Source: an archaeon (GTDB lineage Archaea; Thermoproteota; QMWL01). From it: a stretch of 21,572 bases of DNA. Shown in pieces: positions 1-7,349 of the stretch; within the stretch, counting starts at the first letter, position 1; every line of letters begins with the position of its first letter. The position numbers and the translations under genes are program-made. The notes under the pieces were generated by a model, which was not told the origin of the DNA, did not search any database, and worked only from the letters and a program-made list of their open reading frames with translations. The stretch is from assembly GCA_003661605.2 (NCBI GenBank), contig QMWL02000003.1, positions 1-21,572 on the forward strand, written 5' to 3'.

Positions 1-2
1 AC

Positions 3-62
3 TACCGAAAATACTTAACACTGGGTGAGCTTGCTAAGATAGTTGGCGGGTGGAAGCCATGA
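3..62 (+). CDS. rpl13: Ribosomal protein uL13 (L13), C-terminal 19 codons only
   Basis: Frame 3 is open from the window edge and encodes 19 residues ending Gly-Gly-Trp-Lys-Pro before TGA at 60-62; the rest of the gene lies upstream of the window. The identity is inferred from the position directly before uS9, where archaeal genomes carry L13 in the L18e-L13-S9-RpoN operon, and from a Tyr-Arg-Lys-Tyr-Leu stretch that fits the L13 C-terminus. uL13 is a large-subunit ribosomal protein. Its TGA overlaps the ATG of the next gene in an ATGA junction, which suggests translational coupling. So short a fragment cannot be identified by sequence alone. Confidence 0.6.
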   Translation, partial: YRKYLTLGELAKIVGGWKP

Positions 63-472
63 CCGGGCAACGTAAAGTCGTGATAGCGGTAGGGAAGCGG
101 AAAACAGCGATAGCACGCGCTTACATAAAGGAGGGTGGTCAAGGTCGAATCACCATCAACAAGATCCCTTGGTTTCTATGGGGAACAGAGCTTGCTCGGT
201 CTAAGATATACCCCCTATTGCTGCTCTGTAAAGACCACATTCGGAAAGTAGATATAGAGGTGAGCGTAAAAGGAGGTGGTGTGATGGGACAAGCTACTGC
301 AGTTGCATCTGCGATTGCGCGTGGTCTACGCGCCTATACCAGAAGCAAAACTCTAGAGCAGCTGATTAAGACGTATGATCGCTACCTACTCGCTGGAGAC
401 CCTAGGAGAAAAGAGCCCAAGAAGTACGGTGGACCTGGCGCTCGAAGACGCGACCAAACCTCCTACCGTTAG
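59..472 (+). CDS. rpsI: Ribosomal protein uS9 (archaeal S9)
   Basis: A 137-residue small-subunit ribosomal protein whose C-terminal tail reaches the P-site tRNA. The sequence shows the N-terminal VGKRKTAIARA block, the central KGGGVMGQA block (around residues 71-79) and the basic tail ending in Ser-Tyr-Arg that is diagnostic for S9. A GTG at 50 would add three residues, but ATG at 59 makes a 4-base ATGA overlap with the uL13 stop, so I prefer it. The gene sits between uL13 and RpoN as in other archaea. The Shine-Dalgarno-like GGAGGTG inside the gene (272-278) comes from the conserved Gly-Gly codons. Confidence 0.96.
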   Translation: MTGQRKVVIAVGKRKTAIARAYIKEGGQGRITINKIPWFLWGTELARSKIYPLLLLCKDHIRKVDIEVSVKGGGVMGQATAVASAIARGLRAYTRSKTLEQLIKTYDRYLLAGDPRRKEPKKYGGPGARRRDQTSYR

Positions 473-481
473 ACTCAAGCG

Positions 482-727
482 ATGATAATCCCCATTCGCT
501 GCTTCACCTGCGGCACTCTCATTGGCGACAAATGGGAGGAGTTCAAACGCCGAGTAGAGCAGGGAGAGGATCCTCATAAGGTTCTTGAGGAACTTGGTGT
601 AACTCGCTACTGCTGTAAACGCATGCTAATATCTCACGTTGAGATCATCGATCGTATCGTCGAACTCTTTAACGCAATCGAGCAACGTCAGAAAGAGGAA
701 GCAGAGGAGAGGGGTGTCTTCAGGTAG
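482..727 (+). CDS. rpoN: DNA-directed RNA polymerase subunit N (Rpb10 homologue)
   Basis: A small zinc-binding assembly subunit of archaeal RNA polymerase, 81 residues. The zinc site is intact: Cys7-Phe-Thr-Cys10 near the N-terminus and the Cys44-Cys45-Lys-Arg-Met block typical of RpoN/Rpb10. The C-terminal third is a charged helix slightly longer than in the shortest family members. The ATG lies nine bases after the uS9 stop with no clear Shine-Dalgarno sequence. The last 14 bases overlap the start of enolase. In many archaea RpoK (Rpb6) comes next; here it does not. Confidence 0.96.
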   Translation: MIIPIRCFTCGTLIGDKWEEFKRRVEQGEDPHKVLEELGVTRYCCKRMLISHVEIIDRIVELFNAIEQRQKEEAEERGVFR

Positions 728-1970
728 CTCCTCAGTAATAGAAAGAGCCCGCGCACGAATTGTCTATGATAGTAGGGGCTCTCCTACCATAGAAGTCGAA
801 GTACGAACCGCTTCTGGGGCAGTAGGTACAGCAGCTGCCCCAGCGGGGAAAAGTAGAGGGCGCCACGAGGCAGTACCTTATCCCGATGGCGATCCCTACC
901 GCTCCGCTCAAATCTTCAACCAGGAAATAGCTCTCAAGCTCGTTGGTAGAGATGCACTCGATCAGAGAGGAGTTGATGCGTTTCTCCGCGAAGTAGACGG
1001 AACTCCCAATTTTTCAAGAATAGGTGGCAATCTCGCATTAGCGACTTCCGTAGCTATAGCATGGGCTGCAGCTCGAAGTGCGTCCCTCCCTCTTTTCGCT
1101 CATTTGTCAAAGATATTCAATATGCGTACTGCGCTTCCTCTGCCGTTAGGTAATGTTATTGGTGGTGGTGCACATACGCTAGGGCAAGCACCGGATATCC
1201 AGGAGTTTCTCGTCTTTGCCTTTCCTGAAGCCAGCTTGCGTAAGGCGGTCGAAGCTAACTTTCTCGTTCATAGACGCGTTTCTTCTGCTTTAACAGAACT
1301 GTTCCCCAAAGCAGCCATAGGTCGTAATGACGAAGGTGCATGGGCTGCGCCACTACCTTCGGAACAAGCGCTCAGTCTCCTCACAGATATCATCGAGTCT
1401 GTAGCAAACGAGACGGGTGTTCCTCTTGCTGTAGGTCTTGATGTTGCCGCATCAAGTCTGTGGGATTCTTCAAGGCAGCAATACGTATACAAACGAGAAG
1501 GCGTTCGAAGAGACCCTGGCGAACAGATAGATTTCATAATCGACCTAGTCAGTACTTATCCCATTAAGTACGTTGAAGACCCTCTTCATGAAGACGATTT
1601 CGCGGGCTTTAGAGAAATAACTGATAAGCTTAGGAAATTCGACTGCCTTGTATGTGGTGATGACCTATTTGTTACAAATCCGGAAAGGTTAGAGCACGGC
1701 ATTAAGGAAGGAGCTGCTTCTGCAATACTTGTAAAACCTAATCAGGTGGGTACATTATCAGATACTTTCCGAGTCGCACAGCTAGCGCATACCCACGGCT
1801 ATGTACGCATCGCTTCCCACCGATCTGGTGAAACAGAGTATGCCTACCTATCCCACGTTGCAGTCGCCATCGGTGCTCGTTTGATAAAGACAGGCATTAT
1901 GGGATCCGAGCGTGTAGCAAAGCTTAACGAACTTATTCGCATCGCGGAGCATCTAGGAATTGAGCGCTAA
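714..1970 (+). CDS. eno: Enolase (phosphopyruvate hydratase), divergent active-site loop
   Basis: Glycolytic/gluconeogenic enzyme that interconverts 2-phosphoglycerate and phosphoenolpyruvate in the cytosol; 418 residues from GTG 714. Catalytic and metal residues can be matched: His154, Glu164, Glu207 (in DEGAWA), Asp243 (GLDVAAS), Glu288 (VEDP), Asp316 (GDDLFVTNP), Lys341 (VKPNQVGT), His369 (SHRSGETE) and Lys392 (LIKTG). The frame is open further upstream to a codon at 639, but that part lies within rpoN and looks unlike enolase; GTG 714 is preceded by GAGGAG at 704-709. Two oddities: the mobile loop usually reading SGASTG is PAGKSRG here (residues 43-49), and His154 to Glu164 is one residue longer than usual. 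Enolase in this operon is common in archaea. Confidence 0.93.
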   Translation: MSSGSSSVIERARARIVYDSRGSPTIEVEVRTASGAVGTAAAPAGKSRGRHEAVPYPDGDPYRSAQIFNQEIALKLVGRDALDQRGVDAFLREVDGTPNFSRIGGNLALATSVAIAWAAARSASLPLFAHLSKIFNMRTALPLPLGNVIGGGAHTLGQAPDIQEFLVFAFPEASLRKAVEANFLVHRRVSSALTELFPKAAIGRNDEGAWAAPLPSEQALSLLTDIIESVANETGVPLAVGLDVAASSLWDSSRQQYVYKREGVRRDPGEQIDFIIDLVSTYPIKYVEDPLHEDDFAGFREITDKLRKFDCLVCGDDLFVTNPERLEHGIKEGAASAILVKPNQVGTLSDTFRVAQLAHTHGYVRIASHRSGETEYAYLSHVAVAIGARLIKTGIMGSERVAKLNELIRIAEHLGIER

Positions 1971-2640
1971 GAAGGAGAGAGAAGGAGAGGAAGCACCCTT
2001 CCTCATTCCCTACGATGTATTCCGTGAGTGCGCTGCCCACATAGCGCCTTCCTTCAGAAACCAACACCTCCGAAAGTTCGTGTTCCGCATGATCGGAGGA
2101 CAGGTTATCTTCGATGTAAAGAAAATCAGCGAACGAATACGCCTAGCCGCTAAACTCCTGTCTCACTACCCTCCTGAGCGAATACTAGTAGTGTCAGCAC
2201 GAGAGTACGGAAAGACTCCCGTACTCAAGTTCTGCGAAGTCACAGGTGCTACTCCTCGTGTCGGTAGATTTCCACCAGGTACTTTAACGAACCCCGCTCT
2301 CCCTGGTCACGTGGAAGCGGATATCGTTCTCGTAACAGACCCGAGAGTAGACGCGCAAGCGATAGAAGAAGCTCGCAAGATGAACATCCCTGTAGTCGCC
2401 TTCTGCAGCATGGAGAGCCCTGTTCAGAACGTTGACTTGATCATTCCAGGCAATACGAAGGGACGGAAATCGCTTGCGCTCCTATACTGGTTGCTTGCGC
2501 GTGAGCTACTTCGTATGCGAGGTGAGTTGAGTGAAGACGAGGAACCATCCTTTACTTGGCGAGACTTTGAGCACCGAGAAGAAGAGTTTGAGCTTTTTGA
2601 AGAAGCTGCTGAAGAAGTGAGTGAGGTTCAGGAAGAATGA
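1960..2640 (+). CDS. rpsB: Ribosomal protein uS2 (archaeal S2)
   Basis: Small-subunit ribosomal protein of 226 residues. The core shows family blocks such as FDVKKISERI, the VVSAREYGKTPVLKF segment, the VTDPRVDAQAIEEA strand-helix, and the NVDLIIPGNTKGRKS block that ends the S2 fold. TTG 1960 is the only start upstream of the conserved part and overlaps the enolase stop by 11 bases. The purine-rich run at 1969-1993 lies inside codons 4-11 and is followed by no usable start. The C-terminal ~35 residues are strongly acidic. Where S2 normally has an HIG-type motif near the N-terminus, this protein reads His27-Ile-Ala-Pro. Confidence 0.94.
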   Translation: MSAKKEREGEEAPFLIPYDVFRECAAHIAPSFRNQHLRKFVFRMIGGQVIFDVKKISERIRLAAKLLSHYPPERILVVSAREYGKTPVLKFCEVTGATPRVGRFPPGTLTNPALPGHVEADIVLVTDPRVDAQAIEEARKMNIPVVAFCSMESPVQNVDLIIPGNTKGRKSLALLYWLLARELLRMRGELSEDEEPSFTWRDFEHREEEFELFEEAAEEVSEVQEE

Positions 2641-3485
2641 GCATACGCCCTCCCGCCGTAGCGGGCTACTTCTACGCCGCTAGCCTCGAACGCCTAAGAG
2701 AGCAGATAGCAGCTTGCTTTCAGTCCCCATTAGGTCCTGGCAAAGAGCCTACTCCTGCAATAAGCTGGGGGGAGCGAGTCATCGCCGGGATCGTTCCTCA
2801 CGCAGGCTACATGTACTCAGGACCCGTAGCTGCCTCTTTCTATGCTGAACTTGCGACTGATGGGTGCCCACCGGTGATTGTTCTGGTGGGTCCTAATCAT
2901 ACTGGCATAGGTGCGCCCATAGCGATCTATCCCCGAGGTAGTTGGGAGACCCCTCTTGGTTCCGTGGAAGTAGACGAACAACTTGCACAAGAAATACGAT
3001 CACGAGTCCGCCTTGCGAAATTCGACACTTACGCGCACATTCAGGAACATTCTCTAGAAGTTCAGCTTCCCTTCCTCCAGTACCTCTTTGGGAACACCTT
3101 CCGCATAGTACCTATTACCATACTTCTTCAGGAGGCTGAAGTTGCTGAAATGCTTGCTCAAGCGCTCTACGATCTTAGCAAACAATACTCGTTCATTATC
3201 ATTGCTTCTTCTGACTTCACCCACTATGAGCCGCACGATGTTGCTGCGAGAAAAGACCGTGAAGCCATCGATCGAATACTTCAACTAGACGTACGTGGAT
3301 TCTTCGAACTTGTACACCGTCACGCCCTCTCGATATGCGGGTACTGTCCAATAGGTGTAGCCACACTATTCGCCAAATACCACAACGCCTCTCCACGTCT
3401 ACTCAACTACAAAACAAGTGGTGACATAACCGGAGATCGTACGGCAGTCGTCGGATACGCTAGCATCGTGTTTGAGCGCAAGTAG
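2637..3485 (+). CDS. MEMO-family protein (AmmeMemoRadiSam system protein B type)
   Basis: A 282-residue member of the MEMO family, which has a non-haem-iron/dioxygenase-like fold; the biochemical role of archaeal members is not settled. The family's candidate metal or nucleophile residues are present: His55 (VPHAGYMYSG), His88 (GPNHTG), the EHSLE block at 137-141, Asp193 and His196 (SSDFTHYE), and Cys234 and Cys237 (CGYCPIG). The ATG forms an ATGA overlap with the uS2 stop. Archaeal genomes commonly carry this gene between uS2 and mevalonate kinase, so the position supports the call. The AMMECR1 and radical-SAM partners seen in some genomes are not in this window. Confidence 0.92.
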   Translation: MSIRPPAVAGYFYAASLERLREQIAACFQSPLGPGKEPTPAISWGERVIAGIVPHAGYMYSGPVAASFYAELATDGCPPVIVLVGPNHTGIGAPIAIYPRGSWETPLGSVEVDEQLAQEIRSRVRLAKFDTYAHIQEHSLEVQLPFLQYLFGNTFRIVPITILLQEAEVAEMLAQALYDLSKQYSFIIIASSDFTHYEPHDVAARKDREAIDRILQLDVRGFFELVHRHALSICGYCPIGVATLFAKYHNASPRLLNYKTSGDITGDRTAVVGYASIVFERK

Positions 3486-4461
3486 CATAGCGTCCGCTCC
3501 TCTTAAAACCATCCTCTGCGGAGAACATGCTGTCGTATACGGGTATCCTGCTCTTGTAACTGCAATAGACCTGCGTGTTCGGGTTCTTAGCGAGCCGCTC
3601 CCTGTAGGCATTATAGAGGTGCTTTCTGAAGGCTTTGGAAGCTGGAGAGAATACGCACTAAACGTAGCTAAATTGGTTGAAAAACGGCGTTTGAAGCACC
3701 CTCTTCAGTACCCTATTGTAGCTGTTTACCTAACCAGTCGCTACATCGGCGAAGAACCTGGGTCACGTGTTGTCGTAAAAAGTCCCGCTCCTGATGGATC
3801 TGGTTTAGGAACTTCCGCTGCAGTAGCGGCTGCATGTATCTGCGCGACTGCTATTAGATACGGATTCAATCTAACGCCACCTATGATCGCGAATTTGGTG
3901 CAGTTGTGCGAGCGCTTTGTACACGAAACACCCTCCGGCATCGATGGTACTGCTGTAACATACGGTGGAACGTTCGTCTACAAGCGCGACGAAGGACCGG
4001 AGTTTATCGATGCAAAACCACTGCGGCTTGTTGTTGCTTTTACTGGCATCAAGCATCGCACAGCGGACCTAGTCCGTCGTGTCCGTAGGCTTCGTGCTAA
4101 GAACCGCGAGTACGTAGATACGATCATGGCTGCCATAGGAGAAATCGCACAAGAGGCAGCGCGTGCAGCAGTTCAAGGCGATCTTTCATTACTGGGCGAA
4201 CAGCTTCATGCCAACCATCTCCTTCTACGTCAGCTCGGTGTTTCATCCAAAGAACTTGATCGTCTAGTTGAGACTGCGTTAAACGCTGGAAGCTACGGTG
4301 CTAAACTTACCGGCGCCGGAGGCGGCGGTTGCATTATCGCATTAGTAGACGAAGATGTACAGTATCGGGTCTTAGCCTCTCTTCAAAATGTCTCTGCATC
4401 AACGTGGCTTGTAGTAACAAATGCCCAAGGCGTCCACAGAGAGGACATCTCCGAGCAATGA
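3472..4461 (+). CDS. mvk: Mevalonate kinase
   Basis: GHMP-family kinase that phosphorylates mevalonate to mevalonate 5-phosphate, feeding archaeal isoprenoid synthesis; 329 residues. Motif 1 is CGEHAVVYGYPAL (residues 16-28). The ATP-binding motif PAPDGSGLGTSAA is at 105-117, the catalytic Asp158 is in PSGIDGT, and motif 3, KLTGAGGGG, is at 278-286. TTG 3472 overlaps the MEMO stop by 14 bases and is the only start leaving room for motif 1. The next gene starts in an ATGA overlap. Neither phosphomevalonate decarboxylase nor phosphomevalonate dehydratase, the enzymes that would link it to the next step, is in this window. Confidence 0.96.
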   Translation: MSASSIASAPLKTILCGEHAVVYGYPALVTAIDLRVRVLSEPLPVGIIEVLSEGFGSWREYALNVAKLVEKRRLKHPLQYPIVAVYLTSRYIGEEPGSRVVVKSPAPDGSGLGTSAAVAAACICATAIRYGFNLTPPMIANLVQLCERFVHETPSGIDGTAVTYGGTFVYKRDEGPEFIDAKPLRLVVAFTGIKHRTADLVRRVRRLRAKNREYVDTIMAAIGEIAQEAARAAVQGDLSLLGEQLHANHLLLRQLGVSSKELDRLVETALNAGSYGAKLTGAGGGGCIIALVDEDVQYRVLASLQNVSASTWLVVTNAQGVHREDISEQ

Positions 4462-5279
4462 AACTAGCCATACTCAAGTTAGGCGGATCCACTTTCTCTG
4501 ATAAAACCGAACCCCTATCCTACTACGCTAACGTAGTGGACCGTGTTGCATCCGAGGTTGCTCGTGTAGTAAGTGAAGGAATCCAAGTTGTTGTCATCCA
4601 CGGTGGCGGTTCATACGGTCACCCTTTCGTAAAGGCTACAGAAGCCGCAGGGATCCCTCCAAACACCGCTTTTTCCCTCATACACCTTCTAATGCACCAG
4701 CTGAGCCTTCGTATTGCAAGATCGTTTTTCAAGGCAGGACTCCACCCAATAATAATATCGCCCTCTACAATCAGCTACGACTCACATCCTCTCTACCTCT
4801 GGGTTAAACCTGTTCAAAGGGCTCTTCGTAGCAACCTCATACCCATACTCCACGGGGACGCAATACCCTCTGAGCGTGGCTACCTAATAGTGTCCGGAGA
4901 TGCCATCGCCGCAGCGCTTGCTATTCATCTACAGGCTGAGCGTCTAGTCTTTGCTATGGATGCCGATGGCATATACACTGAAAACCCTAAGTGGAGTTCT
5001 TCGGCGCGTTTAATACCCAAACTAACGCCTGAGGACGTTCAAAACCTACGCTTTGAAGCCTCAACCGATGTAACAGGCGGAGTCCAACGCAAATTGCAAA
5101 TCGCATGCCATGTAGCTAAAAAAGGCATACCTGTTTTATTTATTAATGCTCTAGTTGAAAATCGTGTTTACTTAGCTTTAAAAGGGCAACCTGTACGCTG
5201 CACGCTCCTTGTCCCGAACGCACAAGAGAAAGGACGACCACCTTCGTCTCTGCCTACGCGACGACGTAGATCTCACTAG
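4458..5279 (+). CDS. ipk: Isopentenyl phosphate kinase
   Basis: Amino-acid-kinase-family enzyme that converts isopentenyl phosphate to IPP in the archaeal mevalonate pathway; 273 residues from ATG 4458. Visible motifs are Lys7-Leu-Gly-Gly-Ser, HGGGSYGHP at 48-56 with the substrate-binding His55, HGD at 132-134, SGDA at 146-149, DADG at 168-171 and DVTGGVQRK at 204-212. The frame is open back to 4329, but that part shadows mevalonate kinase and the ATGA junction fixes the start. The family fold should end near residue 250; the last ~20 residues, ending in a run of arginines, are the out-of-frame reading of the isomerase start, with which the gene shares 71 bases. Confidence 0.95.
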   Translation: MKLAILKLGGSTFSDKTEPLSYYANVVDRVASEVARVVSEGIQVVVIHGGGSYGHPFVKATEAAGIPPNTAFSLIHLLMHQLSLRIARSFFKAGLHPIIISPSTISYDSHPLYLWVKPVQRALRSNLIPILHGDAIPSERGYLIVSGDAIAAALAIHLQAERLVFAMDADGIYTENPKWSSSARLIPKLTPEDVQNLRFEASTDVTGGVQRKLQIACHVAKKGIPVLFINALVENRVYLALKGQPVRCTLLVPNAQEKGRPPSSLPTRRRRSH

Positions 5280-6309
5280 TGAAGAAGGCGAAGCAAGAAC
5301 ACTATTTGATAGTGTGGACTTCGTCCACATAGCTACGCCAAGAGCGGATTTCTCTGATATCGATCTTTCAACAACCTTCCTTCATCAAAGCCTCTCAACG
5401 CCCATTCTAATCGAAGCAATGACAGGTGGCACGCTTTTTGCGTCGAAAATCAACCAACTACTTGCACGTGCAGCAACACGGTATGGTCTTAGCCTCGCTC
5501 TTGGAAGCTTACGCCCTGTATTGGAGGATCCCTCCACTCTATCCACCTACCTCATAGCTCGAAGAGAAGCTCCTGATGCCTTTCTCATAATCAACATAGG
5601 AGCTGCTCAGTTACTCAAAGGCACACCAAATACGCTTTCCGTACTTGAAACCGCTGCGAGTAAACTTGAAGCATCCGCACTAGCTGTACATTTCAACCCT
5701 CTTCAAGAACTCATCATGCCTGAGGGCGATCCTGTAGAAATGTTGCCAACCTCTGAACGCATCTCTGAAGTTAGGGCGCGGTTGGGTATCCCCATTATCG
5801 CTAAGGAAGTGGGGTGTGGTGTGTCTCGTGAAACAGCTTTGCTTTTCGAGGAAGCTGGCTTTGATGCAATCGATATCGGAGGATGGGGTGGGACAAATTG
5901 GGCGTTAGTGGAGGGGTTACGCGCTGGAAAGGCACGCGATCTCATCAGGTCAGAGGCCGCTGCCTCTCTTCATTTGTGGGGAATACCGACTCTACTGTCC
6001 TTGCTGGAGGTACGTTCTGTTGTAAAGCTTCCTGTAATAGTGTCAGGAGGAATTCGGAGCGGCATTACTGTTGCCAAGGCATTGGCTCTTGGAGGCGATT
6101 TAGTCGGTATTGCACGCCCCTTCCTCAAAGCTGCTGCTACAGGAGAAGCCACACTGTTTCAGCTCTGTGAACGTCTCATCTTCGAACTCCGCGCTGCAAT
6201 CTACCTCACAGGTGGTCGCTGTGTAAGCGATCTTAAACAGGCCTCACTATATCTCGACCCGAGCTTGCTTCAGCTCCTTAAAACCAGAGGCATAGAGCTA
6301 GTCCGTTGA
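5209..6309 (+). CDS. fni: Type-2 isopentenyl-diphosphate isomerase (FMN-dependent)
   Basis: Interconverts IPP and DMAPP using reduced FMN and Mg2+; 366 residues, TIM-barrel fold. Family landmarks in order are Arg7-Lys8-x-x-His11, MTGGT at 71-75, LGS at 98-100, NPLQE at 163-167 with the conserved Gln166, KEVGCGVS at 199-206, GGWGGT at 224-229 and the FMN phosphate site SGGIRSG at 279-285. The only start upstream of the Arg-Lys-x-x-His motif is TTG 5209, which lies inside the end of ipk, so the long overlap seems real. The downstream gene starts in a TTGA overlap. Many archaea have RNase J after this gene; here IdsA follows directly. Confidence 0.95.
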   Translation: MSRTHKRKDDHLRLCLRDDVDLTSEEGEARTLFDSVDFVHIATPRADFSDIDLSTTFLHQSLSTPILIEAMTGGTLFASKINQLLARAATRYGLSLALGSLRPVLEDPSTLSTYLIARREAPDAFLIINIGAAQLLKGTPNTLSVLETAASKLEASALAVHFNPLQELIMPEGDPVEMLPTSERISEVRARLGIPIIAKEVGCGVSRETALLFEEAGFDAIDIGGWGGTNWALVEGLRAGKARDLIRSEAAASLHLWGIPTLLSLLEVRSVVKLPVIVSGGIRSGITVAKALALGGDLVGIARPFLKAAATGEATLFQLCERLIFELRAAIYLTGGRCVSDLKQASLYLDPSLLQLLKTRGIELVR

Positions 6310-7316
6310 GACGGTTTAAACCTCTCTTACGGGACGTTGGTAGGGTCGCCAAAAGAGTGGATCGCTTCATAACCGACCTTCTTCGAGACGTTAAACCTCG
6401 TCTCCTTCGTACTGCAGCCTTACACCTGATACGCGCTGGTGGAAAACGCCTTCGCCCCTATCTCTGCGTTAAGGCATTTGAAGCAACAACCCGTCGCTTC
6501 ATAAACATAGAACCAGTAATACCTGTAGCCGCAGCCATCGAGCTTCTCCACAACTTCACCCTCGTACATGACGACATTATGGATCAATCAGATATGCGAC
6601 GTGGAGTACCGACCGTTCACATAAAGTTCGGCACCCCTCTTGCCATAGATGCGGGGGACCTTCTTTTCGCAAAAGTCTACGAGGCTGTTCTTTCAGGAGT
6701 AGGGCGCTACTACTCTGTTCATGTGGCTCACAGAATACTACAGGAGATTACACACGTCTCCGTTACGCTGTGTCAAGGTCAAGCCGAAGACATACTGAGA
6801 GAAAAGACTCTTGTTTCTCCTAGCGAATACTTCCACATAGTCGAGTGGAAAACATCCTCTCTAATGATAGCTGCAGTTCGATGTGGCGCTTACATCGCGC
6901 GCGCCTCTAAAGCAGACATTGACGCGCTTTCAACTTATGCTAAGTTTCTCGGAGTTGGCTTTCAGATTGTAGACGATATTCTCGGCGTAATCGGTGTTCA
7001 GGAGGTAACTGGCAAGCCTGTTGGTGATGATCTCCGTGCTGGAAAACCTACCTTAATCCTATACCACGCACTATCCCACGCAAAGGGCTCTGCACGTAGG
7101 ATCTTGGAGAAGGTGGTAGGTAACCCTAGTGCAAGTGATAGAGATGTAAAGTGCGCTATCGAAACCATAATGCAGCTAGGATCGATAGACTATGCTCGAA
7201 AACAGGCTAGAGACGCGTTAGATCGTGCAAAACAGGCGTTAAGCGAGCTCCGAGAATCTGATGCCCGACAGAGGCTTTCAGATCTTGCAGACTTCGTGCT
7301 CGAAAGGACCTACTGA
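6306..7316 (+). CDS. idsA: Geranylgeranyl diphosphate synthase (polyprenyl synthetase)
   Basis: Condenses IPP with allylic diphosphates to make the C20 chain for ether lipids; 336 residues, all-alpha trans-prenyltransferase fold. The first Asp-rich motif is Asp89-Asp90-Ile-Met-Asp93, the second Asp223-Asp224-Ile-Leu-Gly227, and GGKRLRP lies at 45-51. In archaeal (type I) enzymes the residues 4 and 5 before the first motif limit chain length. Here they are Thr85 and Phe84, the pairing I recall from Sulfolobus GGPP synthase, so C20 is the likely product. The second motif ends in Gly rather than Asp, as in a number of homologues. TTG 6306 overlaps the isomerase stop (TTGA). Confidence 0.94.
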   Translation: MRRFKPLLRDVGRVAKRVDRFITDLLRDVKPRLLRTAALHLIRAGGKRLRPYLCVKAFEATTRRFINIEPVIPVAAAIELLHNFTLVHDDIMDQSDMRRGVPTVHIKFGTPLAIDAGDLLFAKVYEAVLSGVGRYYSVHVAHRILQEITHVSVTLCQGQAEDILREKTLVSPSEYFHIVEWKTSSLMIAAVRCGAYIARASKADIDALSTYAKFLGVGFQIVDDILGVIGVQEVTGKPVGDDLRAGKPTLILYHALSHAKGSARRILEKVVGNPSASDRDVKCAIETIMQLGSIDYARKQARDALDRAKQALSELRESDARQRLSDLADFVLERTY

Positions 7317-7320
7317 ACCA

Positions 7321-7326
7321 TTTAAG
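7321..7326 (+). promoter_or_regulatory. Probable TATA box for gltX
   Basis: TTTAAG lies in the 33-base gap after idsA and begins 29 bases before the GTG start of gltX. In archaea transcription starts about 25 bases after the TATA box, which places the mRNA 5' end at or next to the start codon. This is inferred from spacing and composition only; no transcript data are available. Confidence 0.5.
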
Positions 7327-7349
7327 AGAGGGTGTGAAGCGCTGTAAAG

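Noticed and set aside
272..286. Perfect GGAGGTG followed by an in-frame ATG inside uS9, suggesting an internal start
   Set aside because: The bases encode the conserved KGGGxxGQA block of S9; an internally started product would lack half the fold.
639..713. N-terminal extension of enolase in the same open frame
   Set aside because: This stretch lies within rpoN, reads as low-complexity Ser/Arg sequence, and GTG 714 with a nearby GAGGAG gives a normal enolase length.
1268..1537. Open frames on the minus strand here and elsewhere (for example 8094-8342, 12113-12444, 18592-18999)
   Set aside because: They lie opposite well-identified genes, show no family resemblance that I can recognise and have no upstream signals; they are coding shadows.
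4329..4457. Upstream extension of isopentenyl phosphate kinase through mevalonate kinase
   Set aside because: The ATGA junction at 4458 and the family N-terminus (Lys-Leu-Gly-Gly) fix the start.
7020..7090. TGATGA at about 7024 inside idsA as a guide-RNA C box
   Set aside because: No CTGA partner occurs within the following 60 bases.
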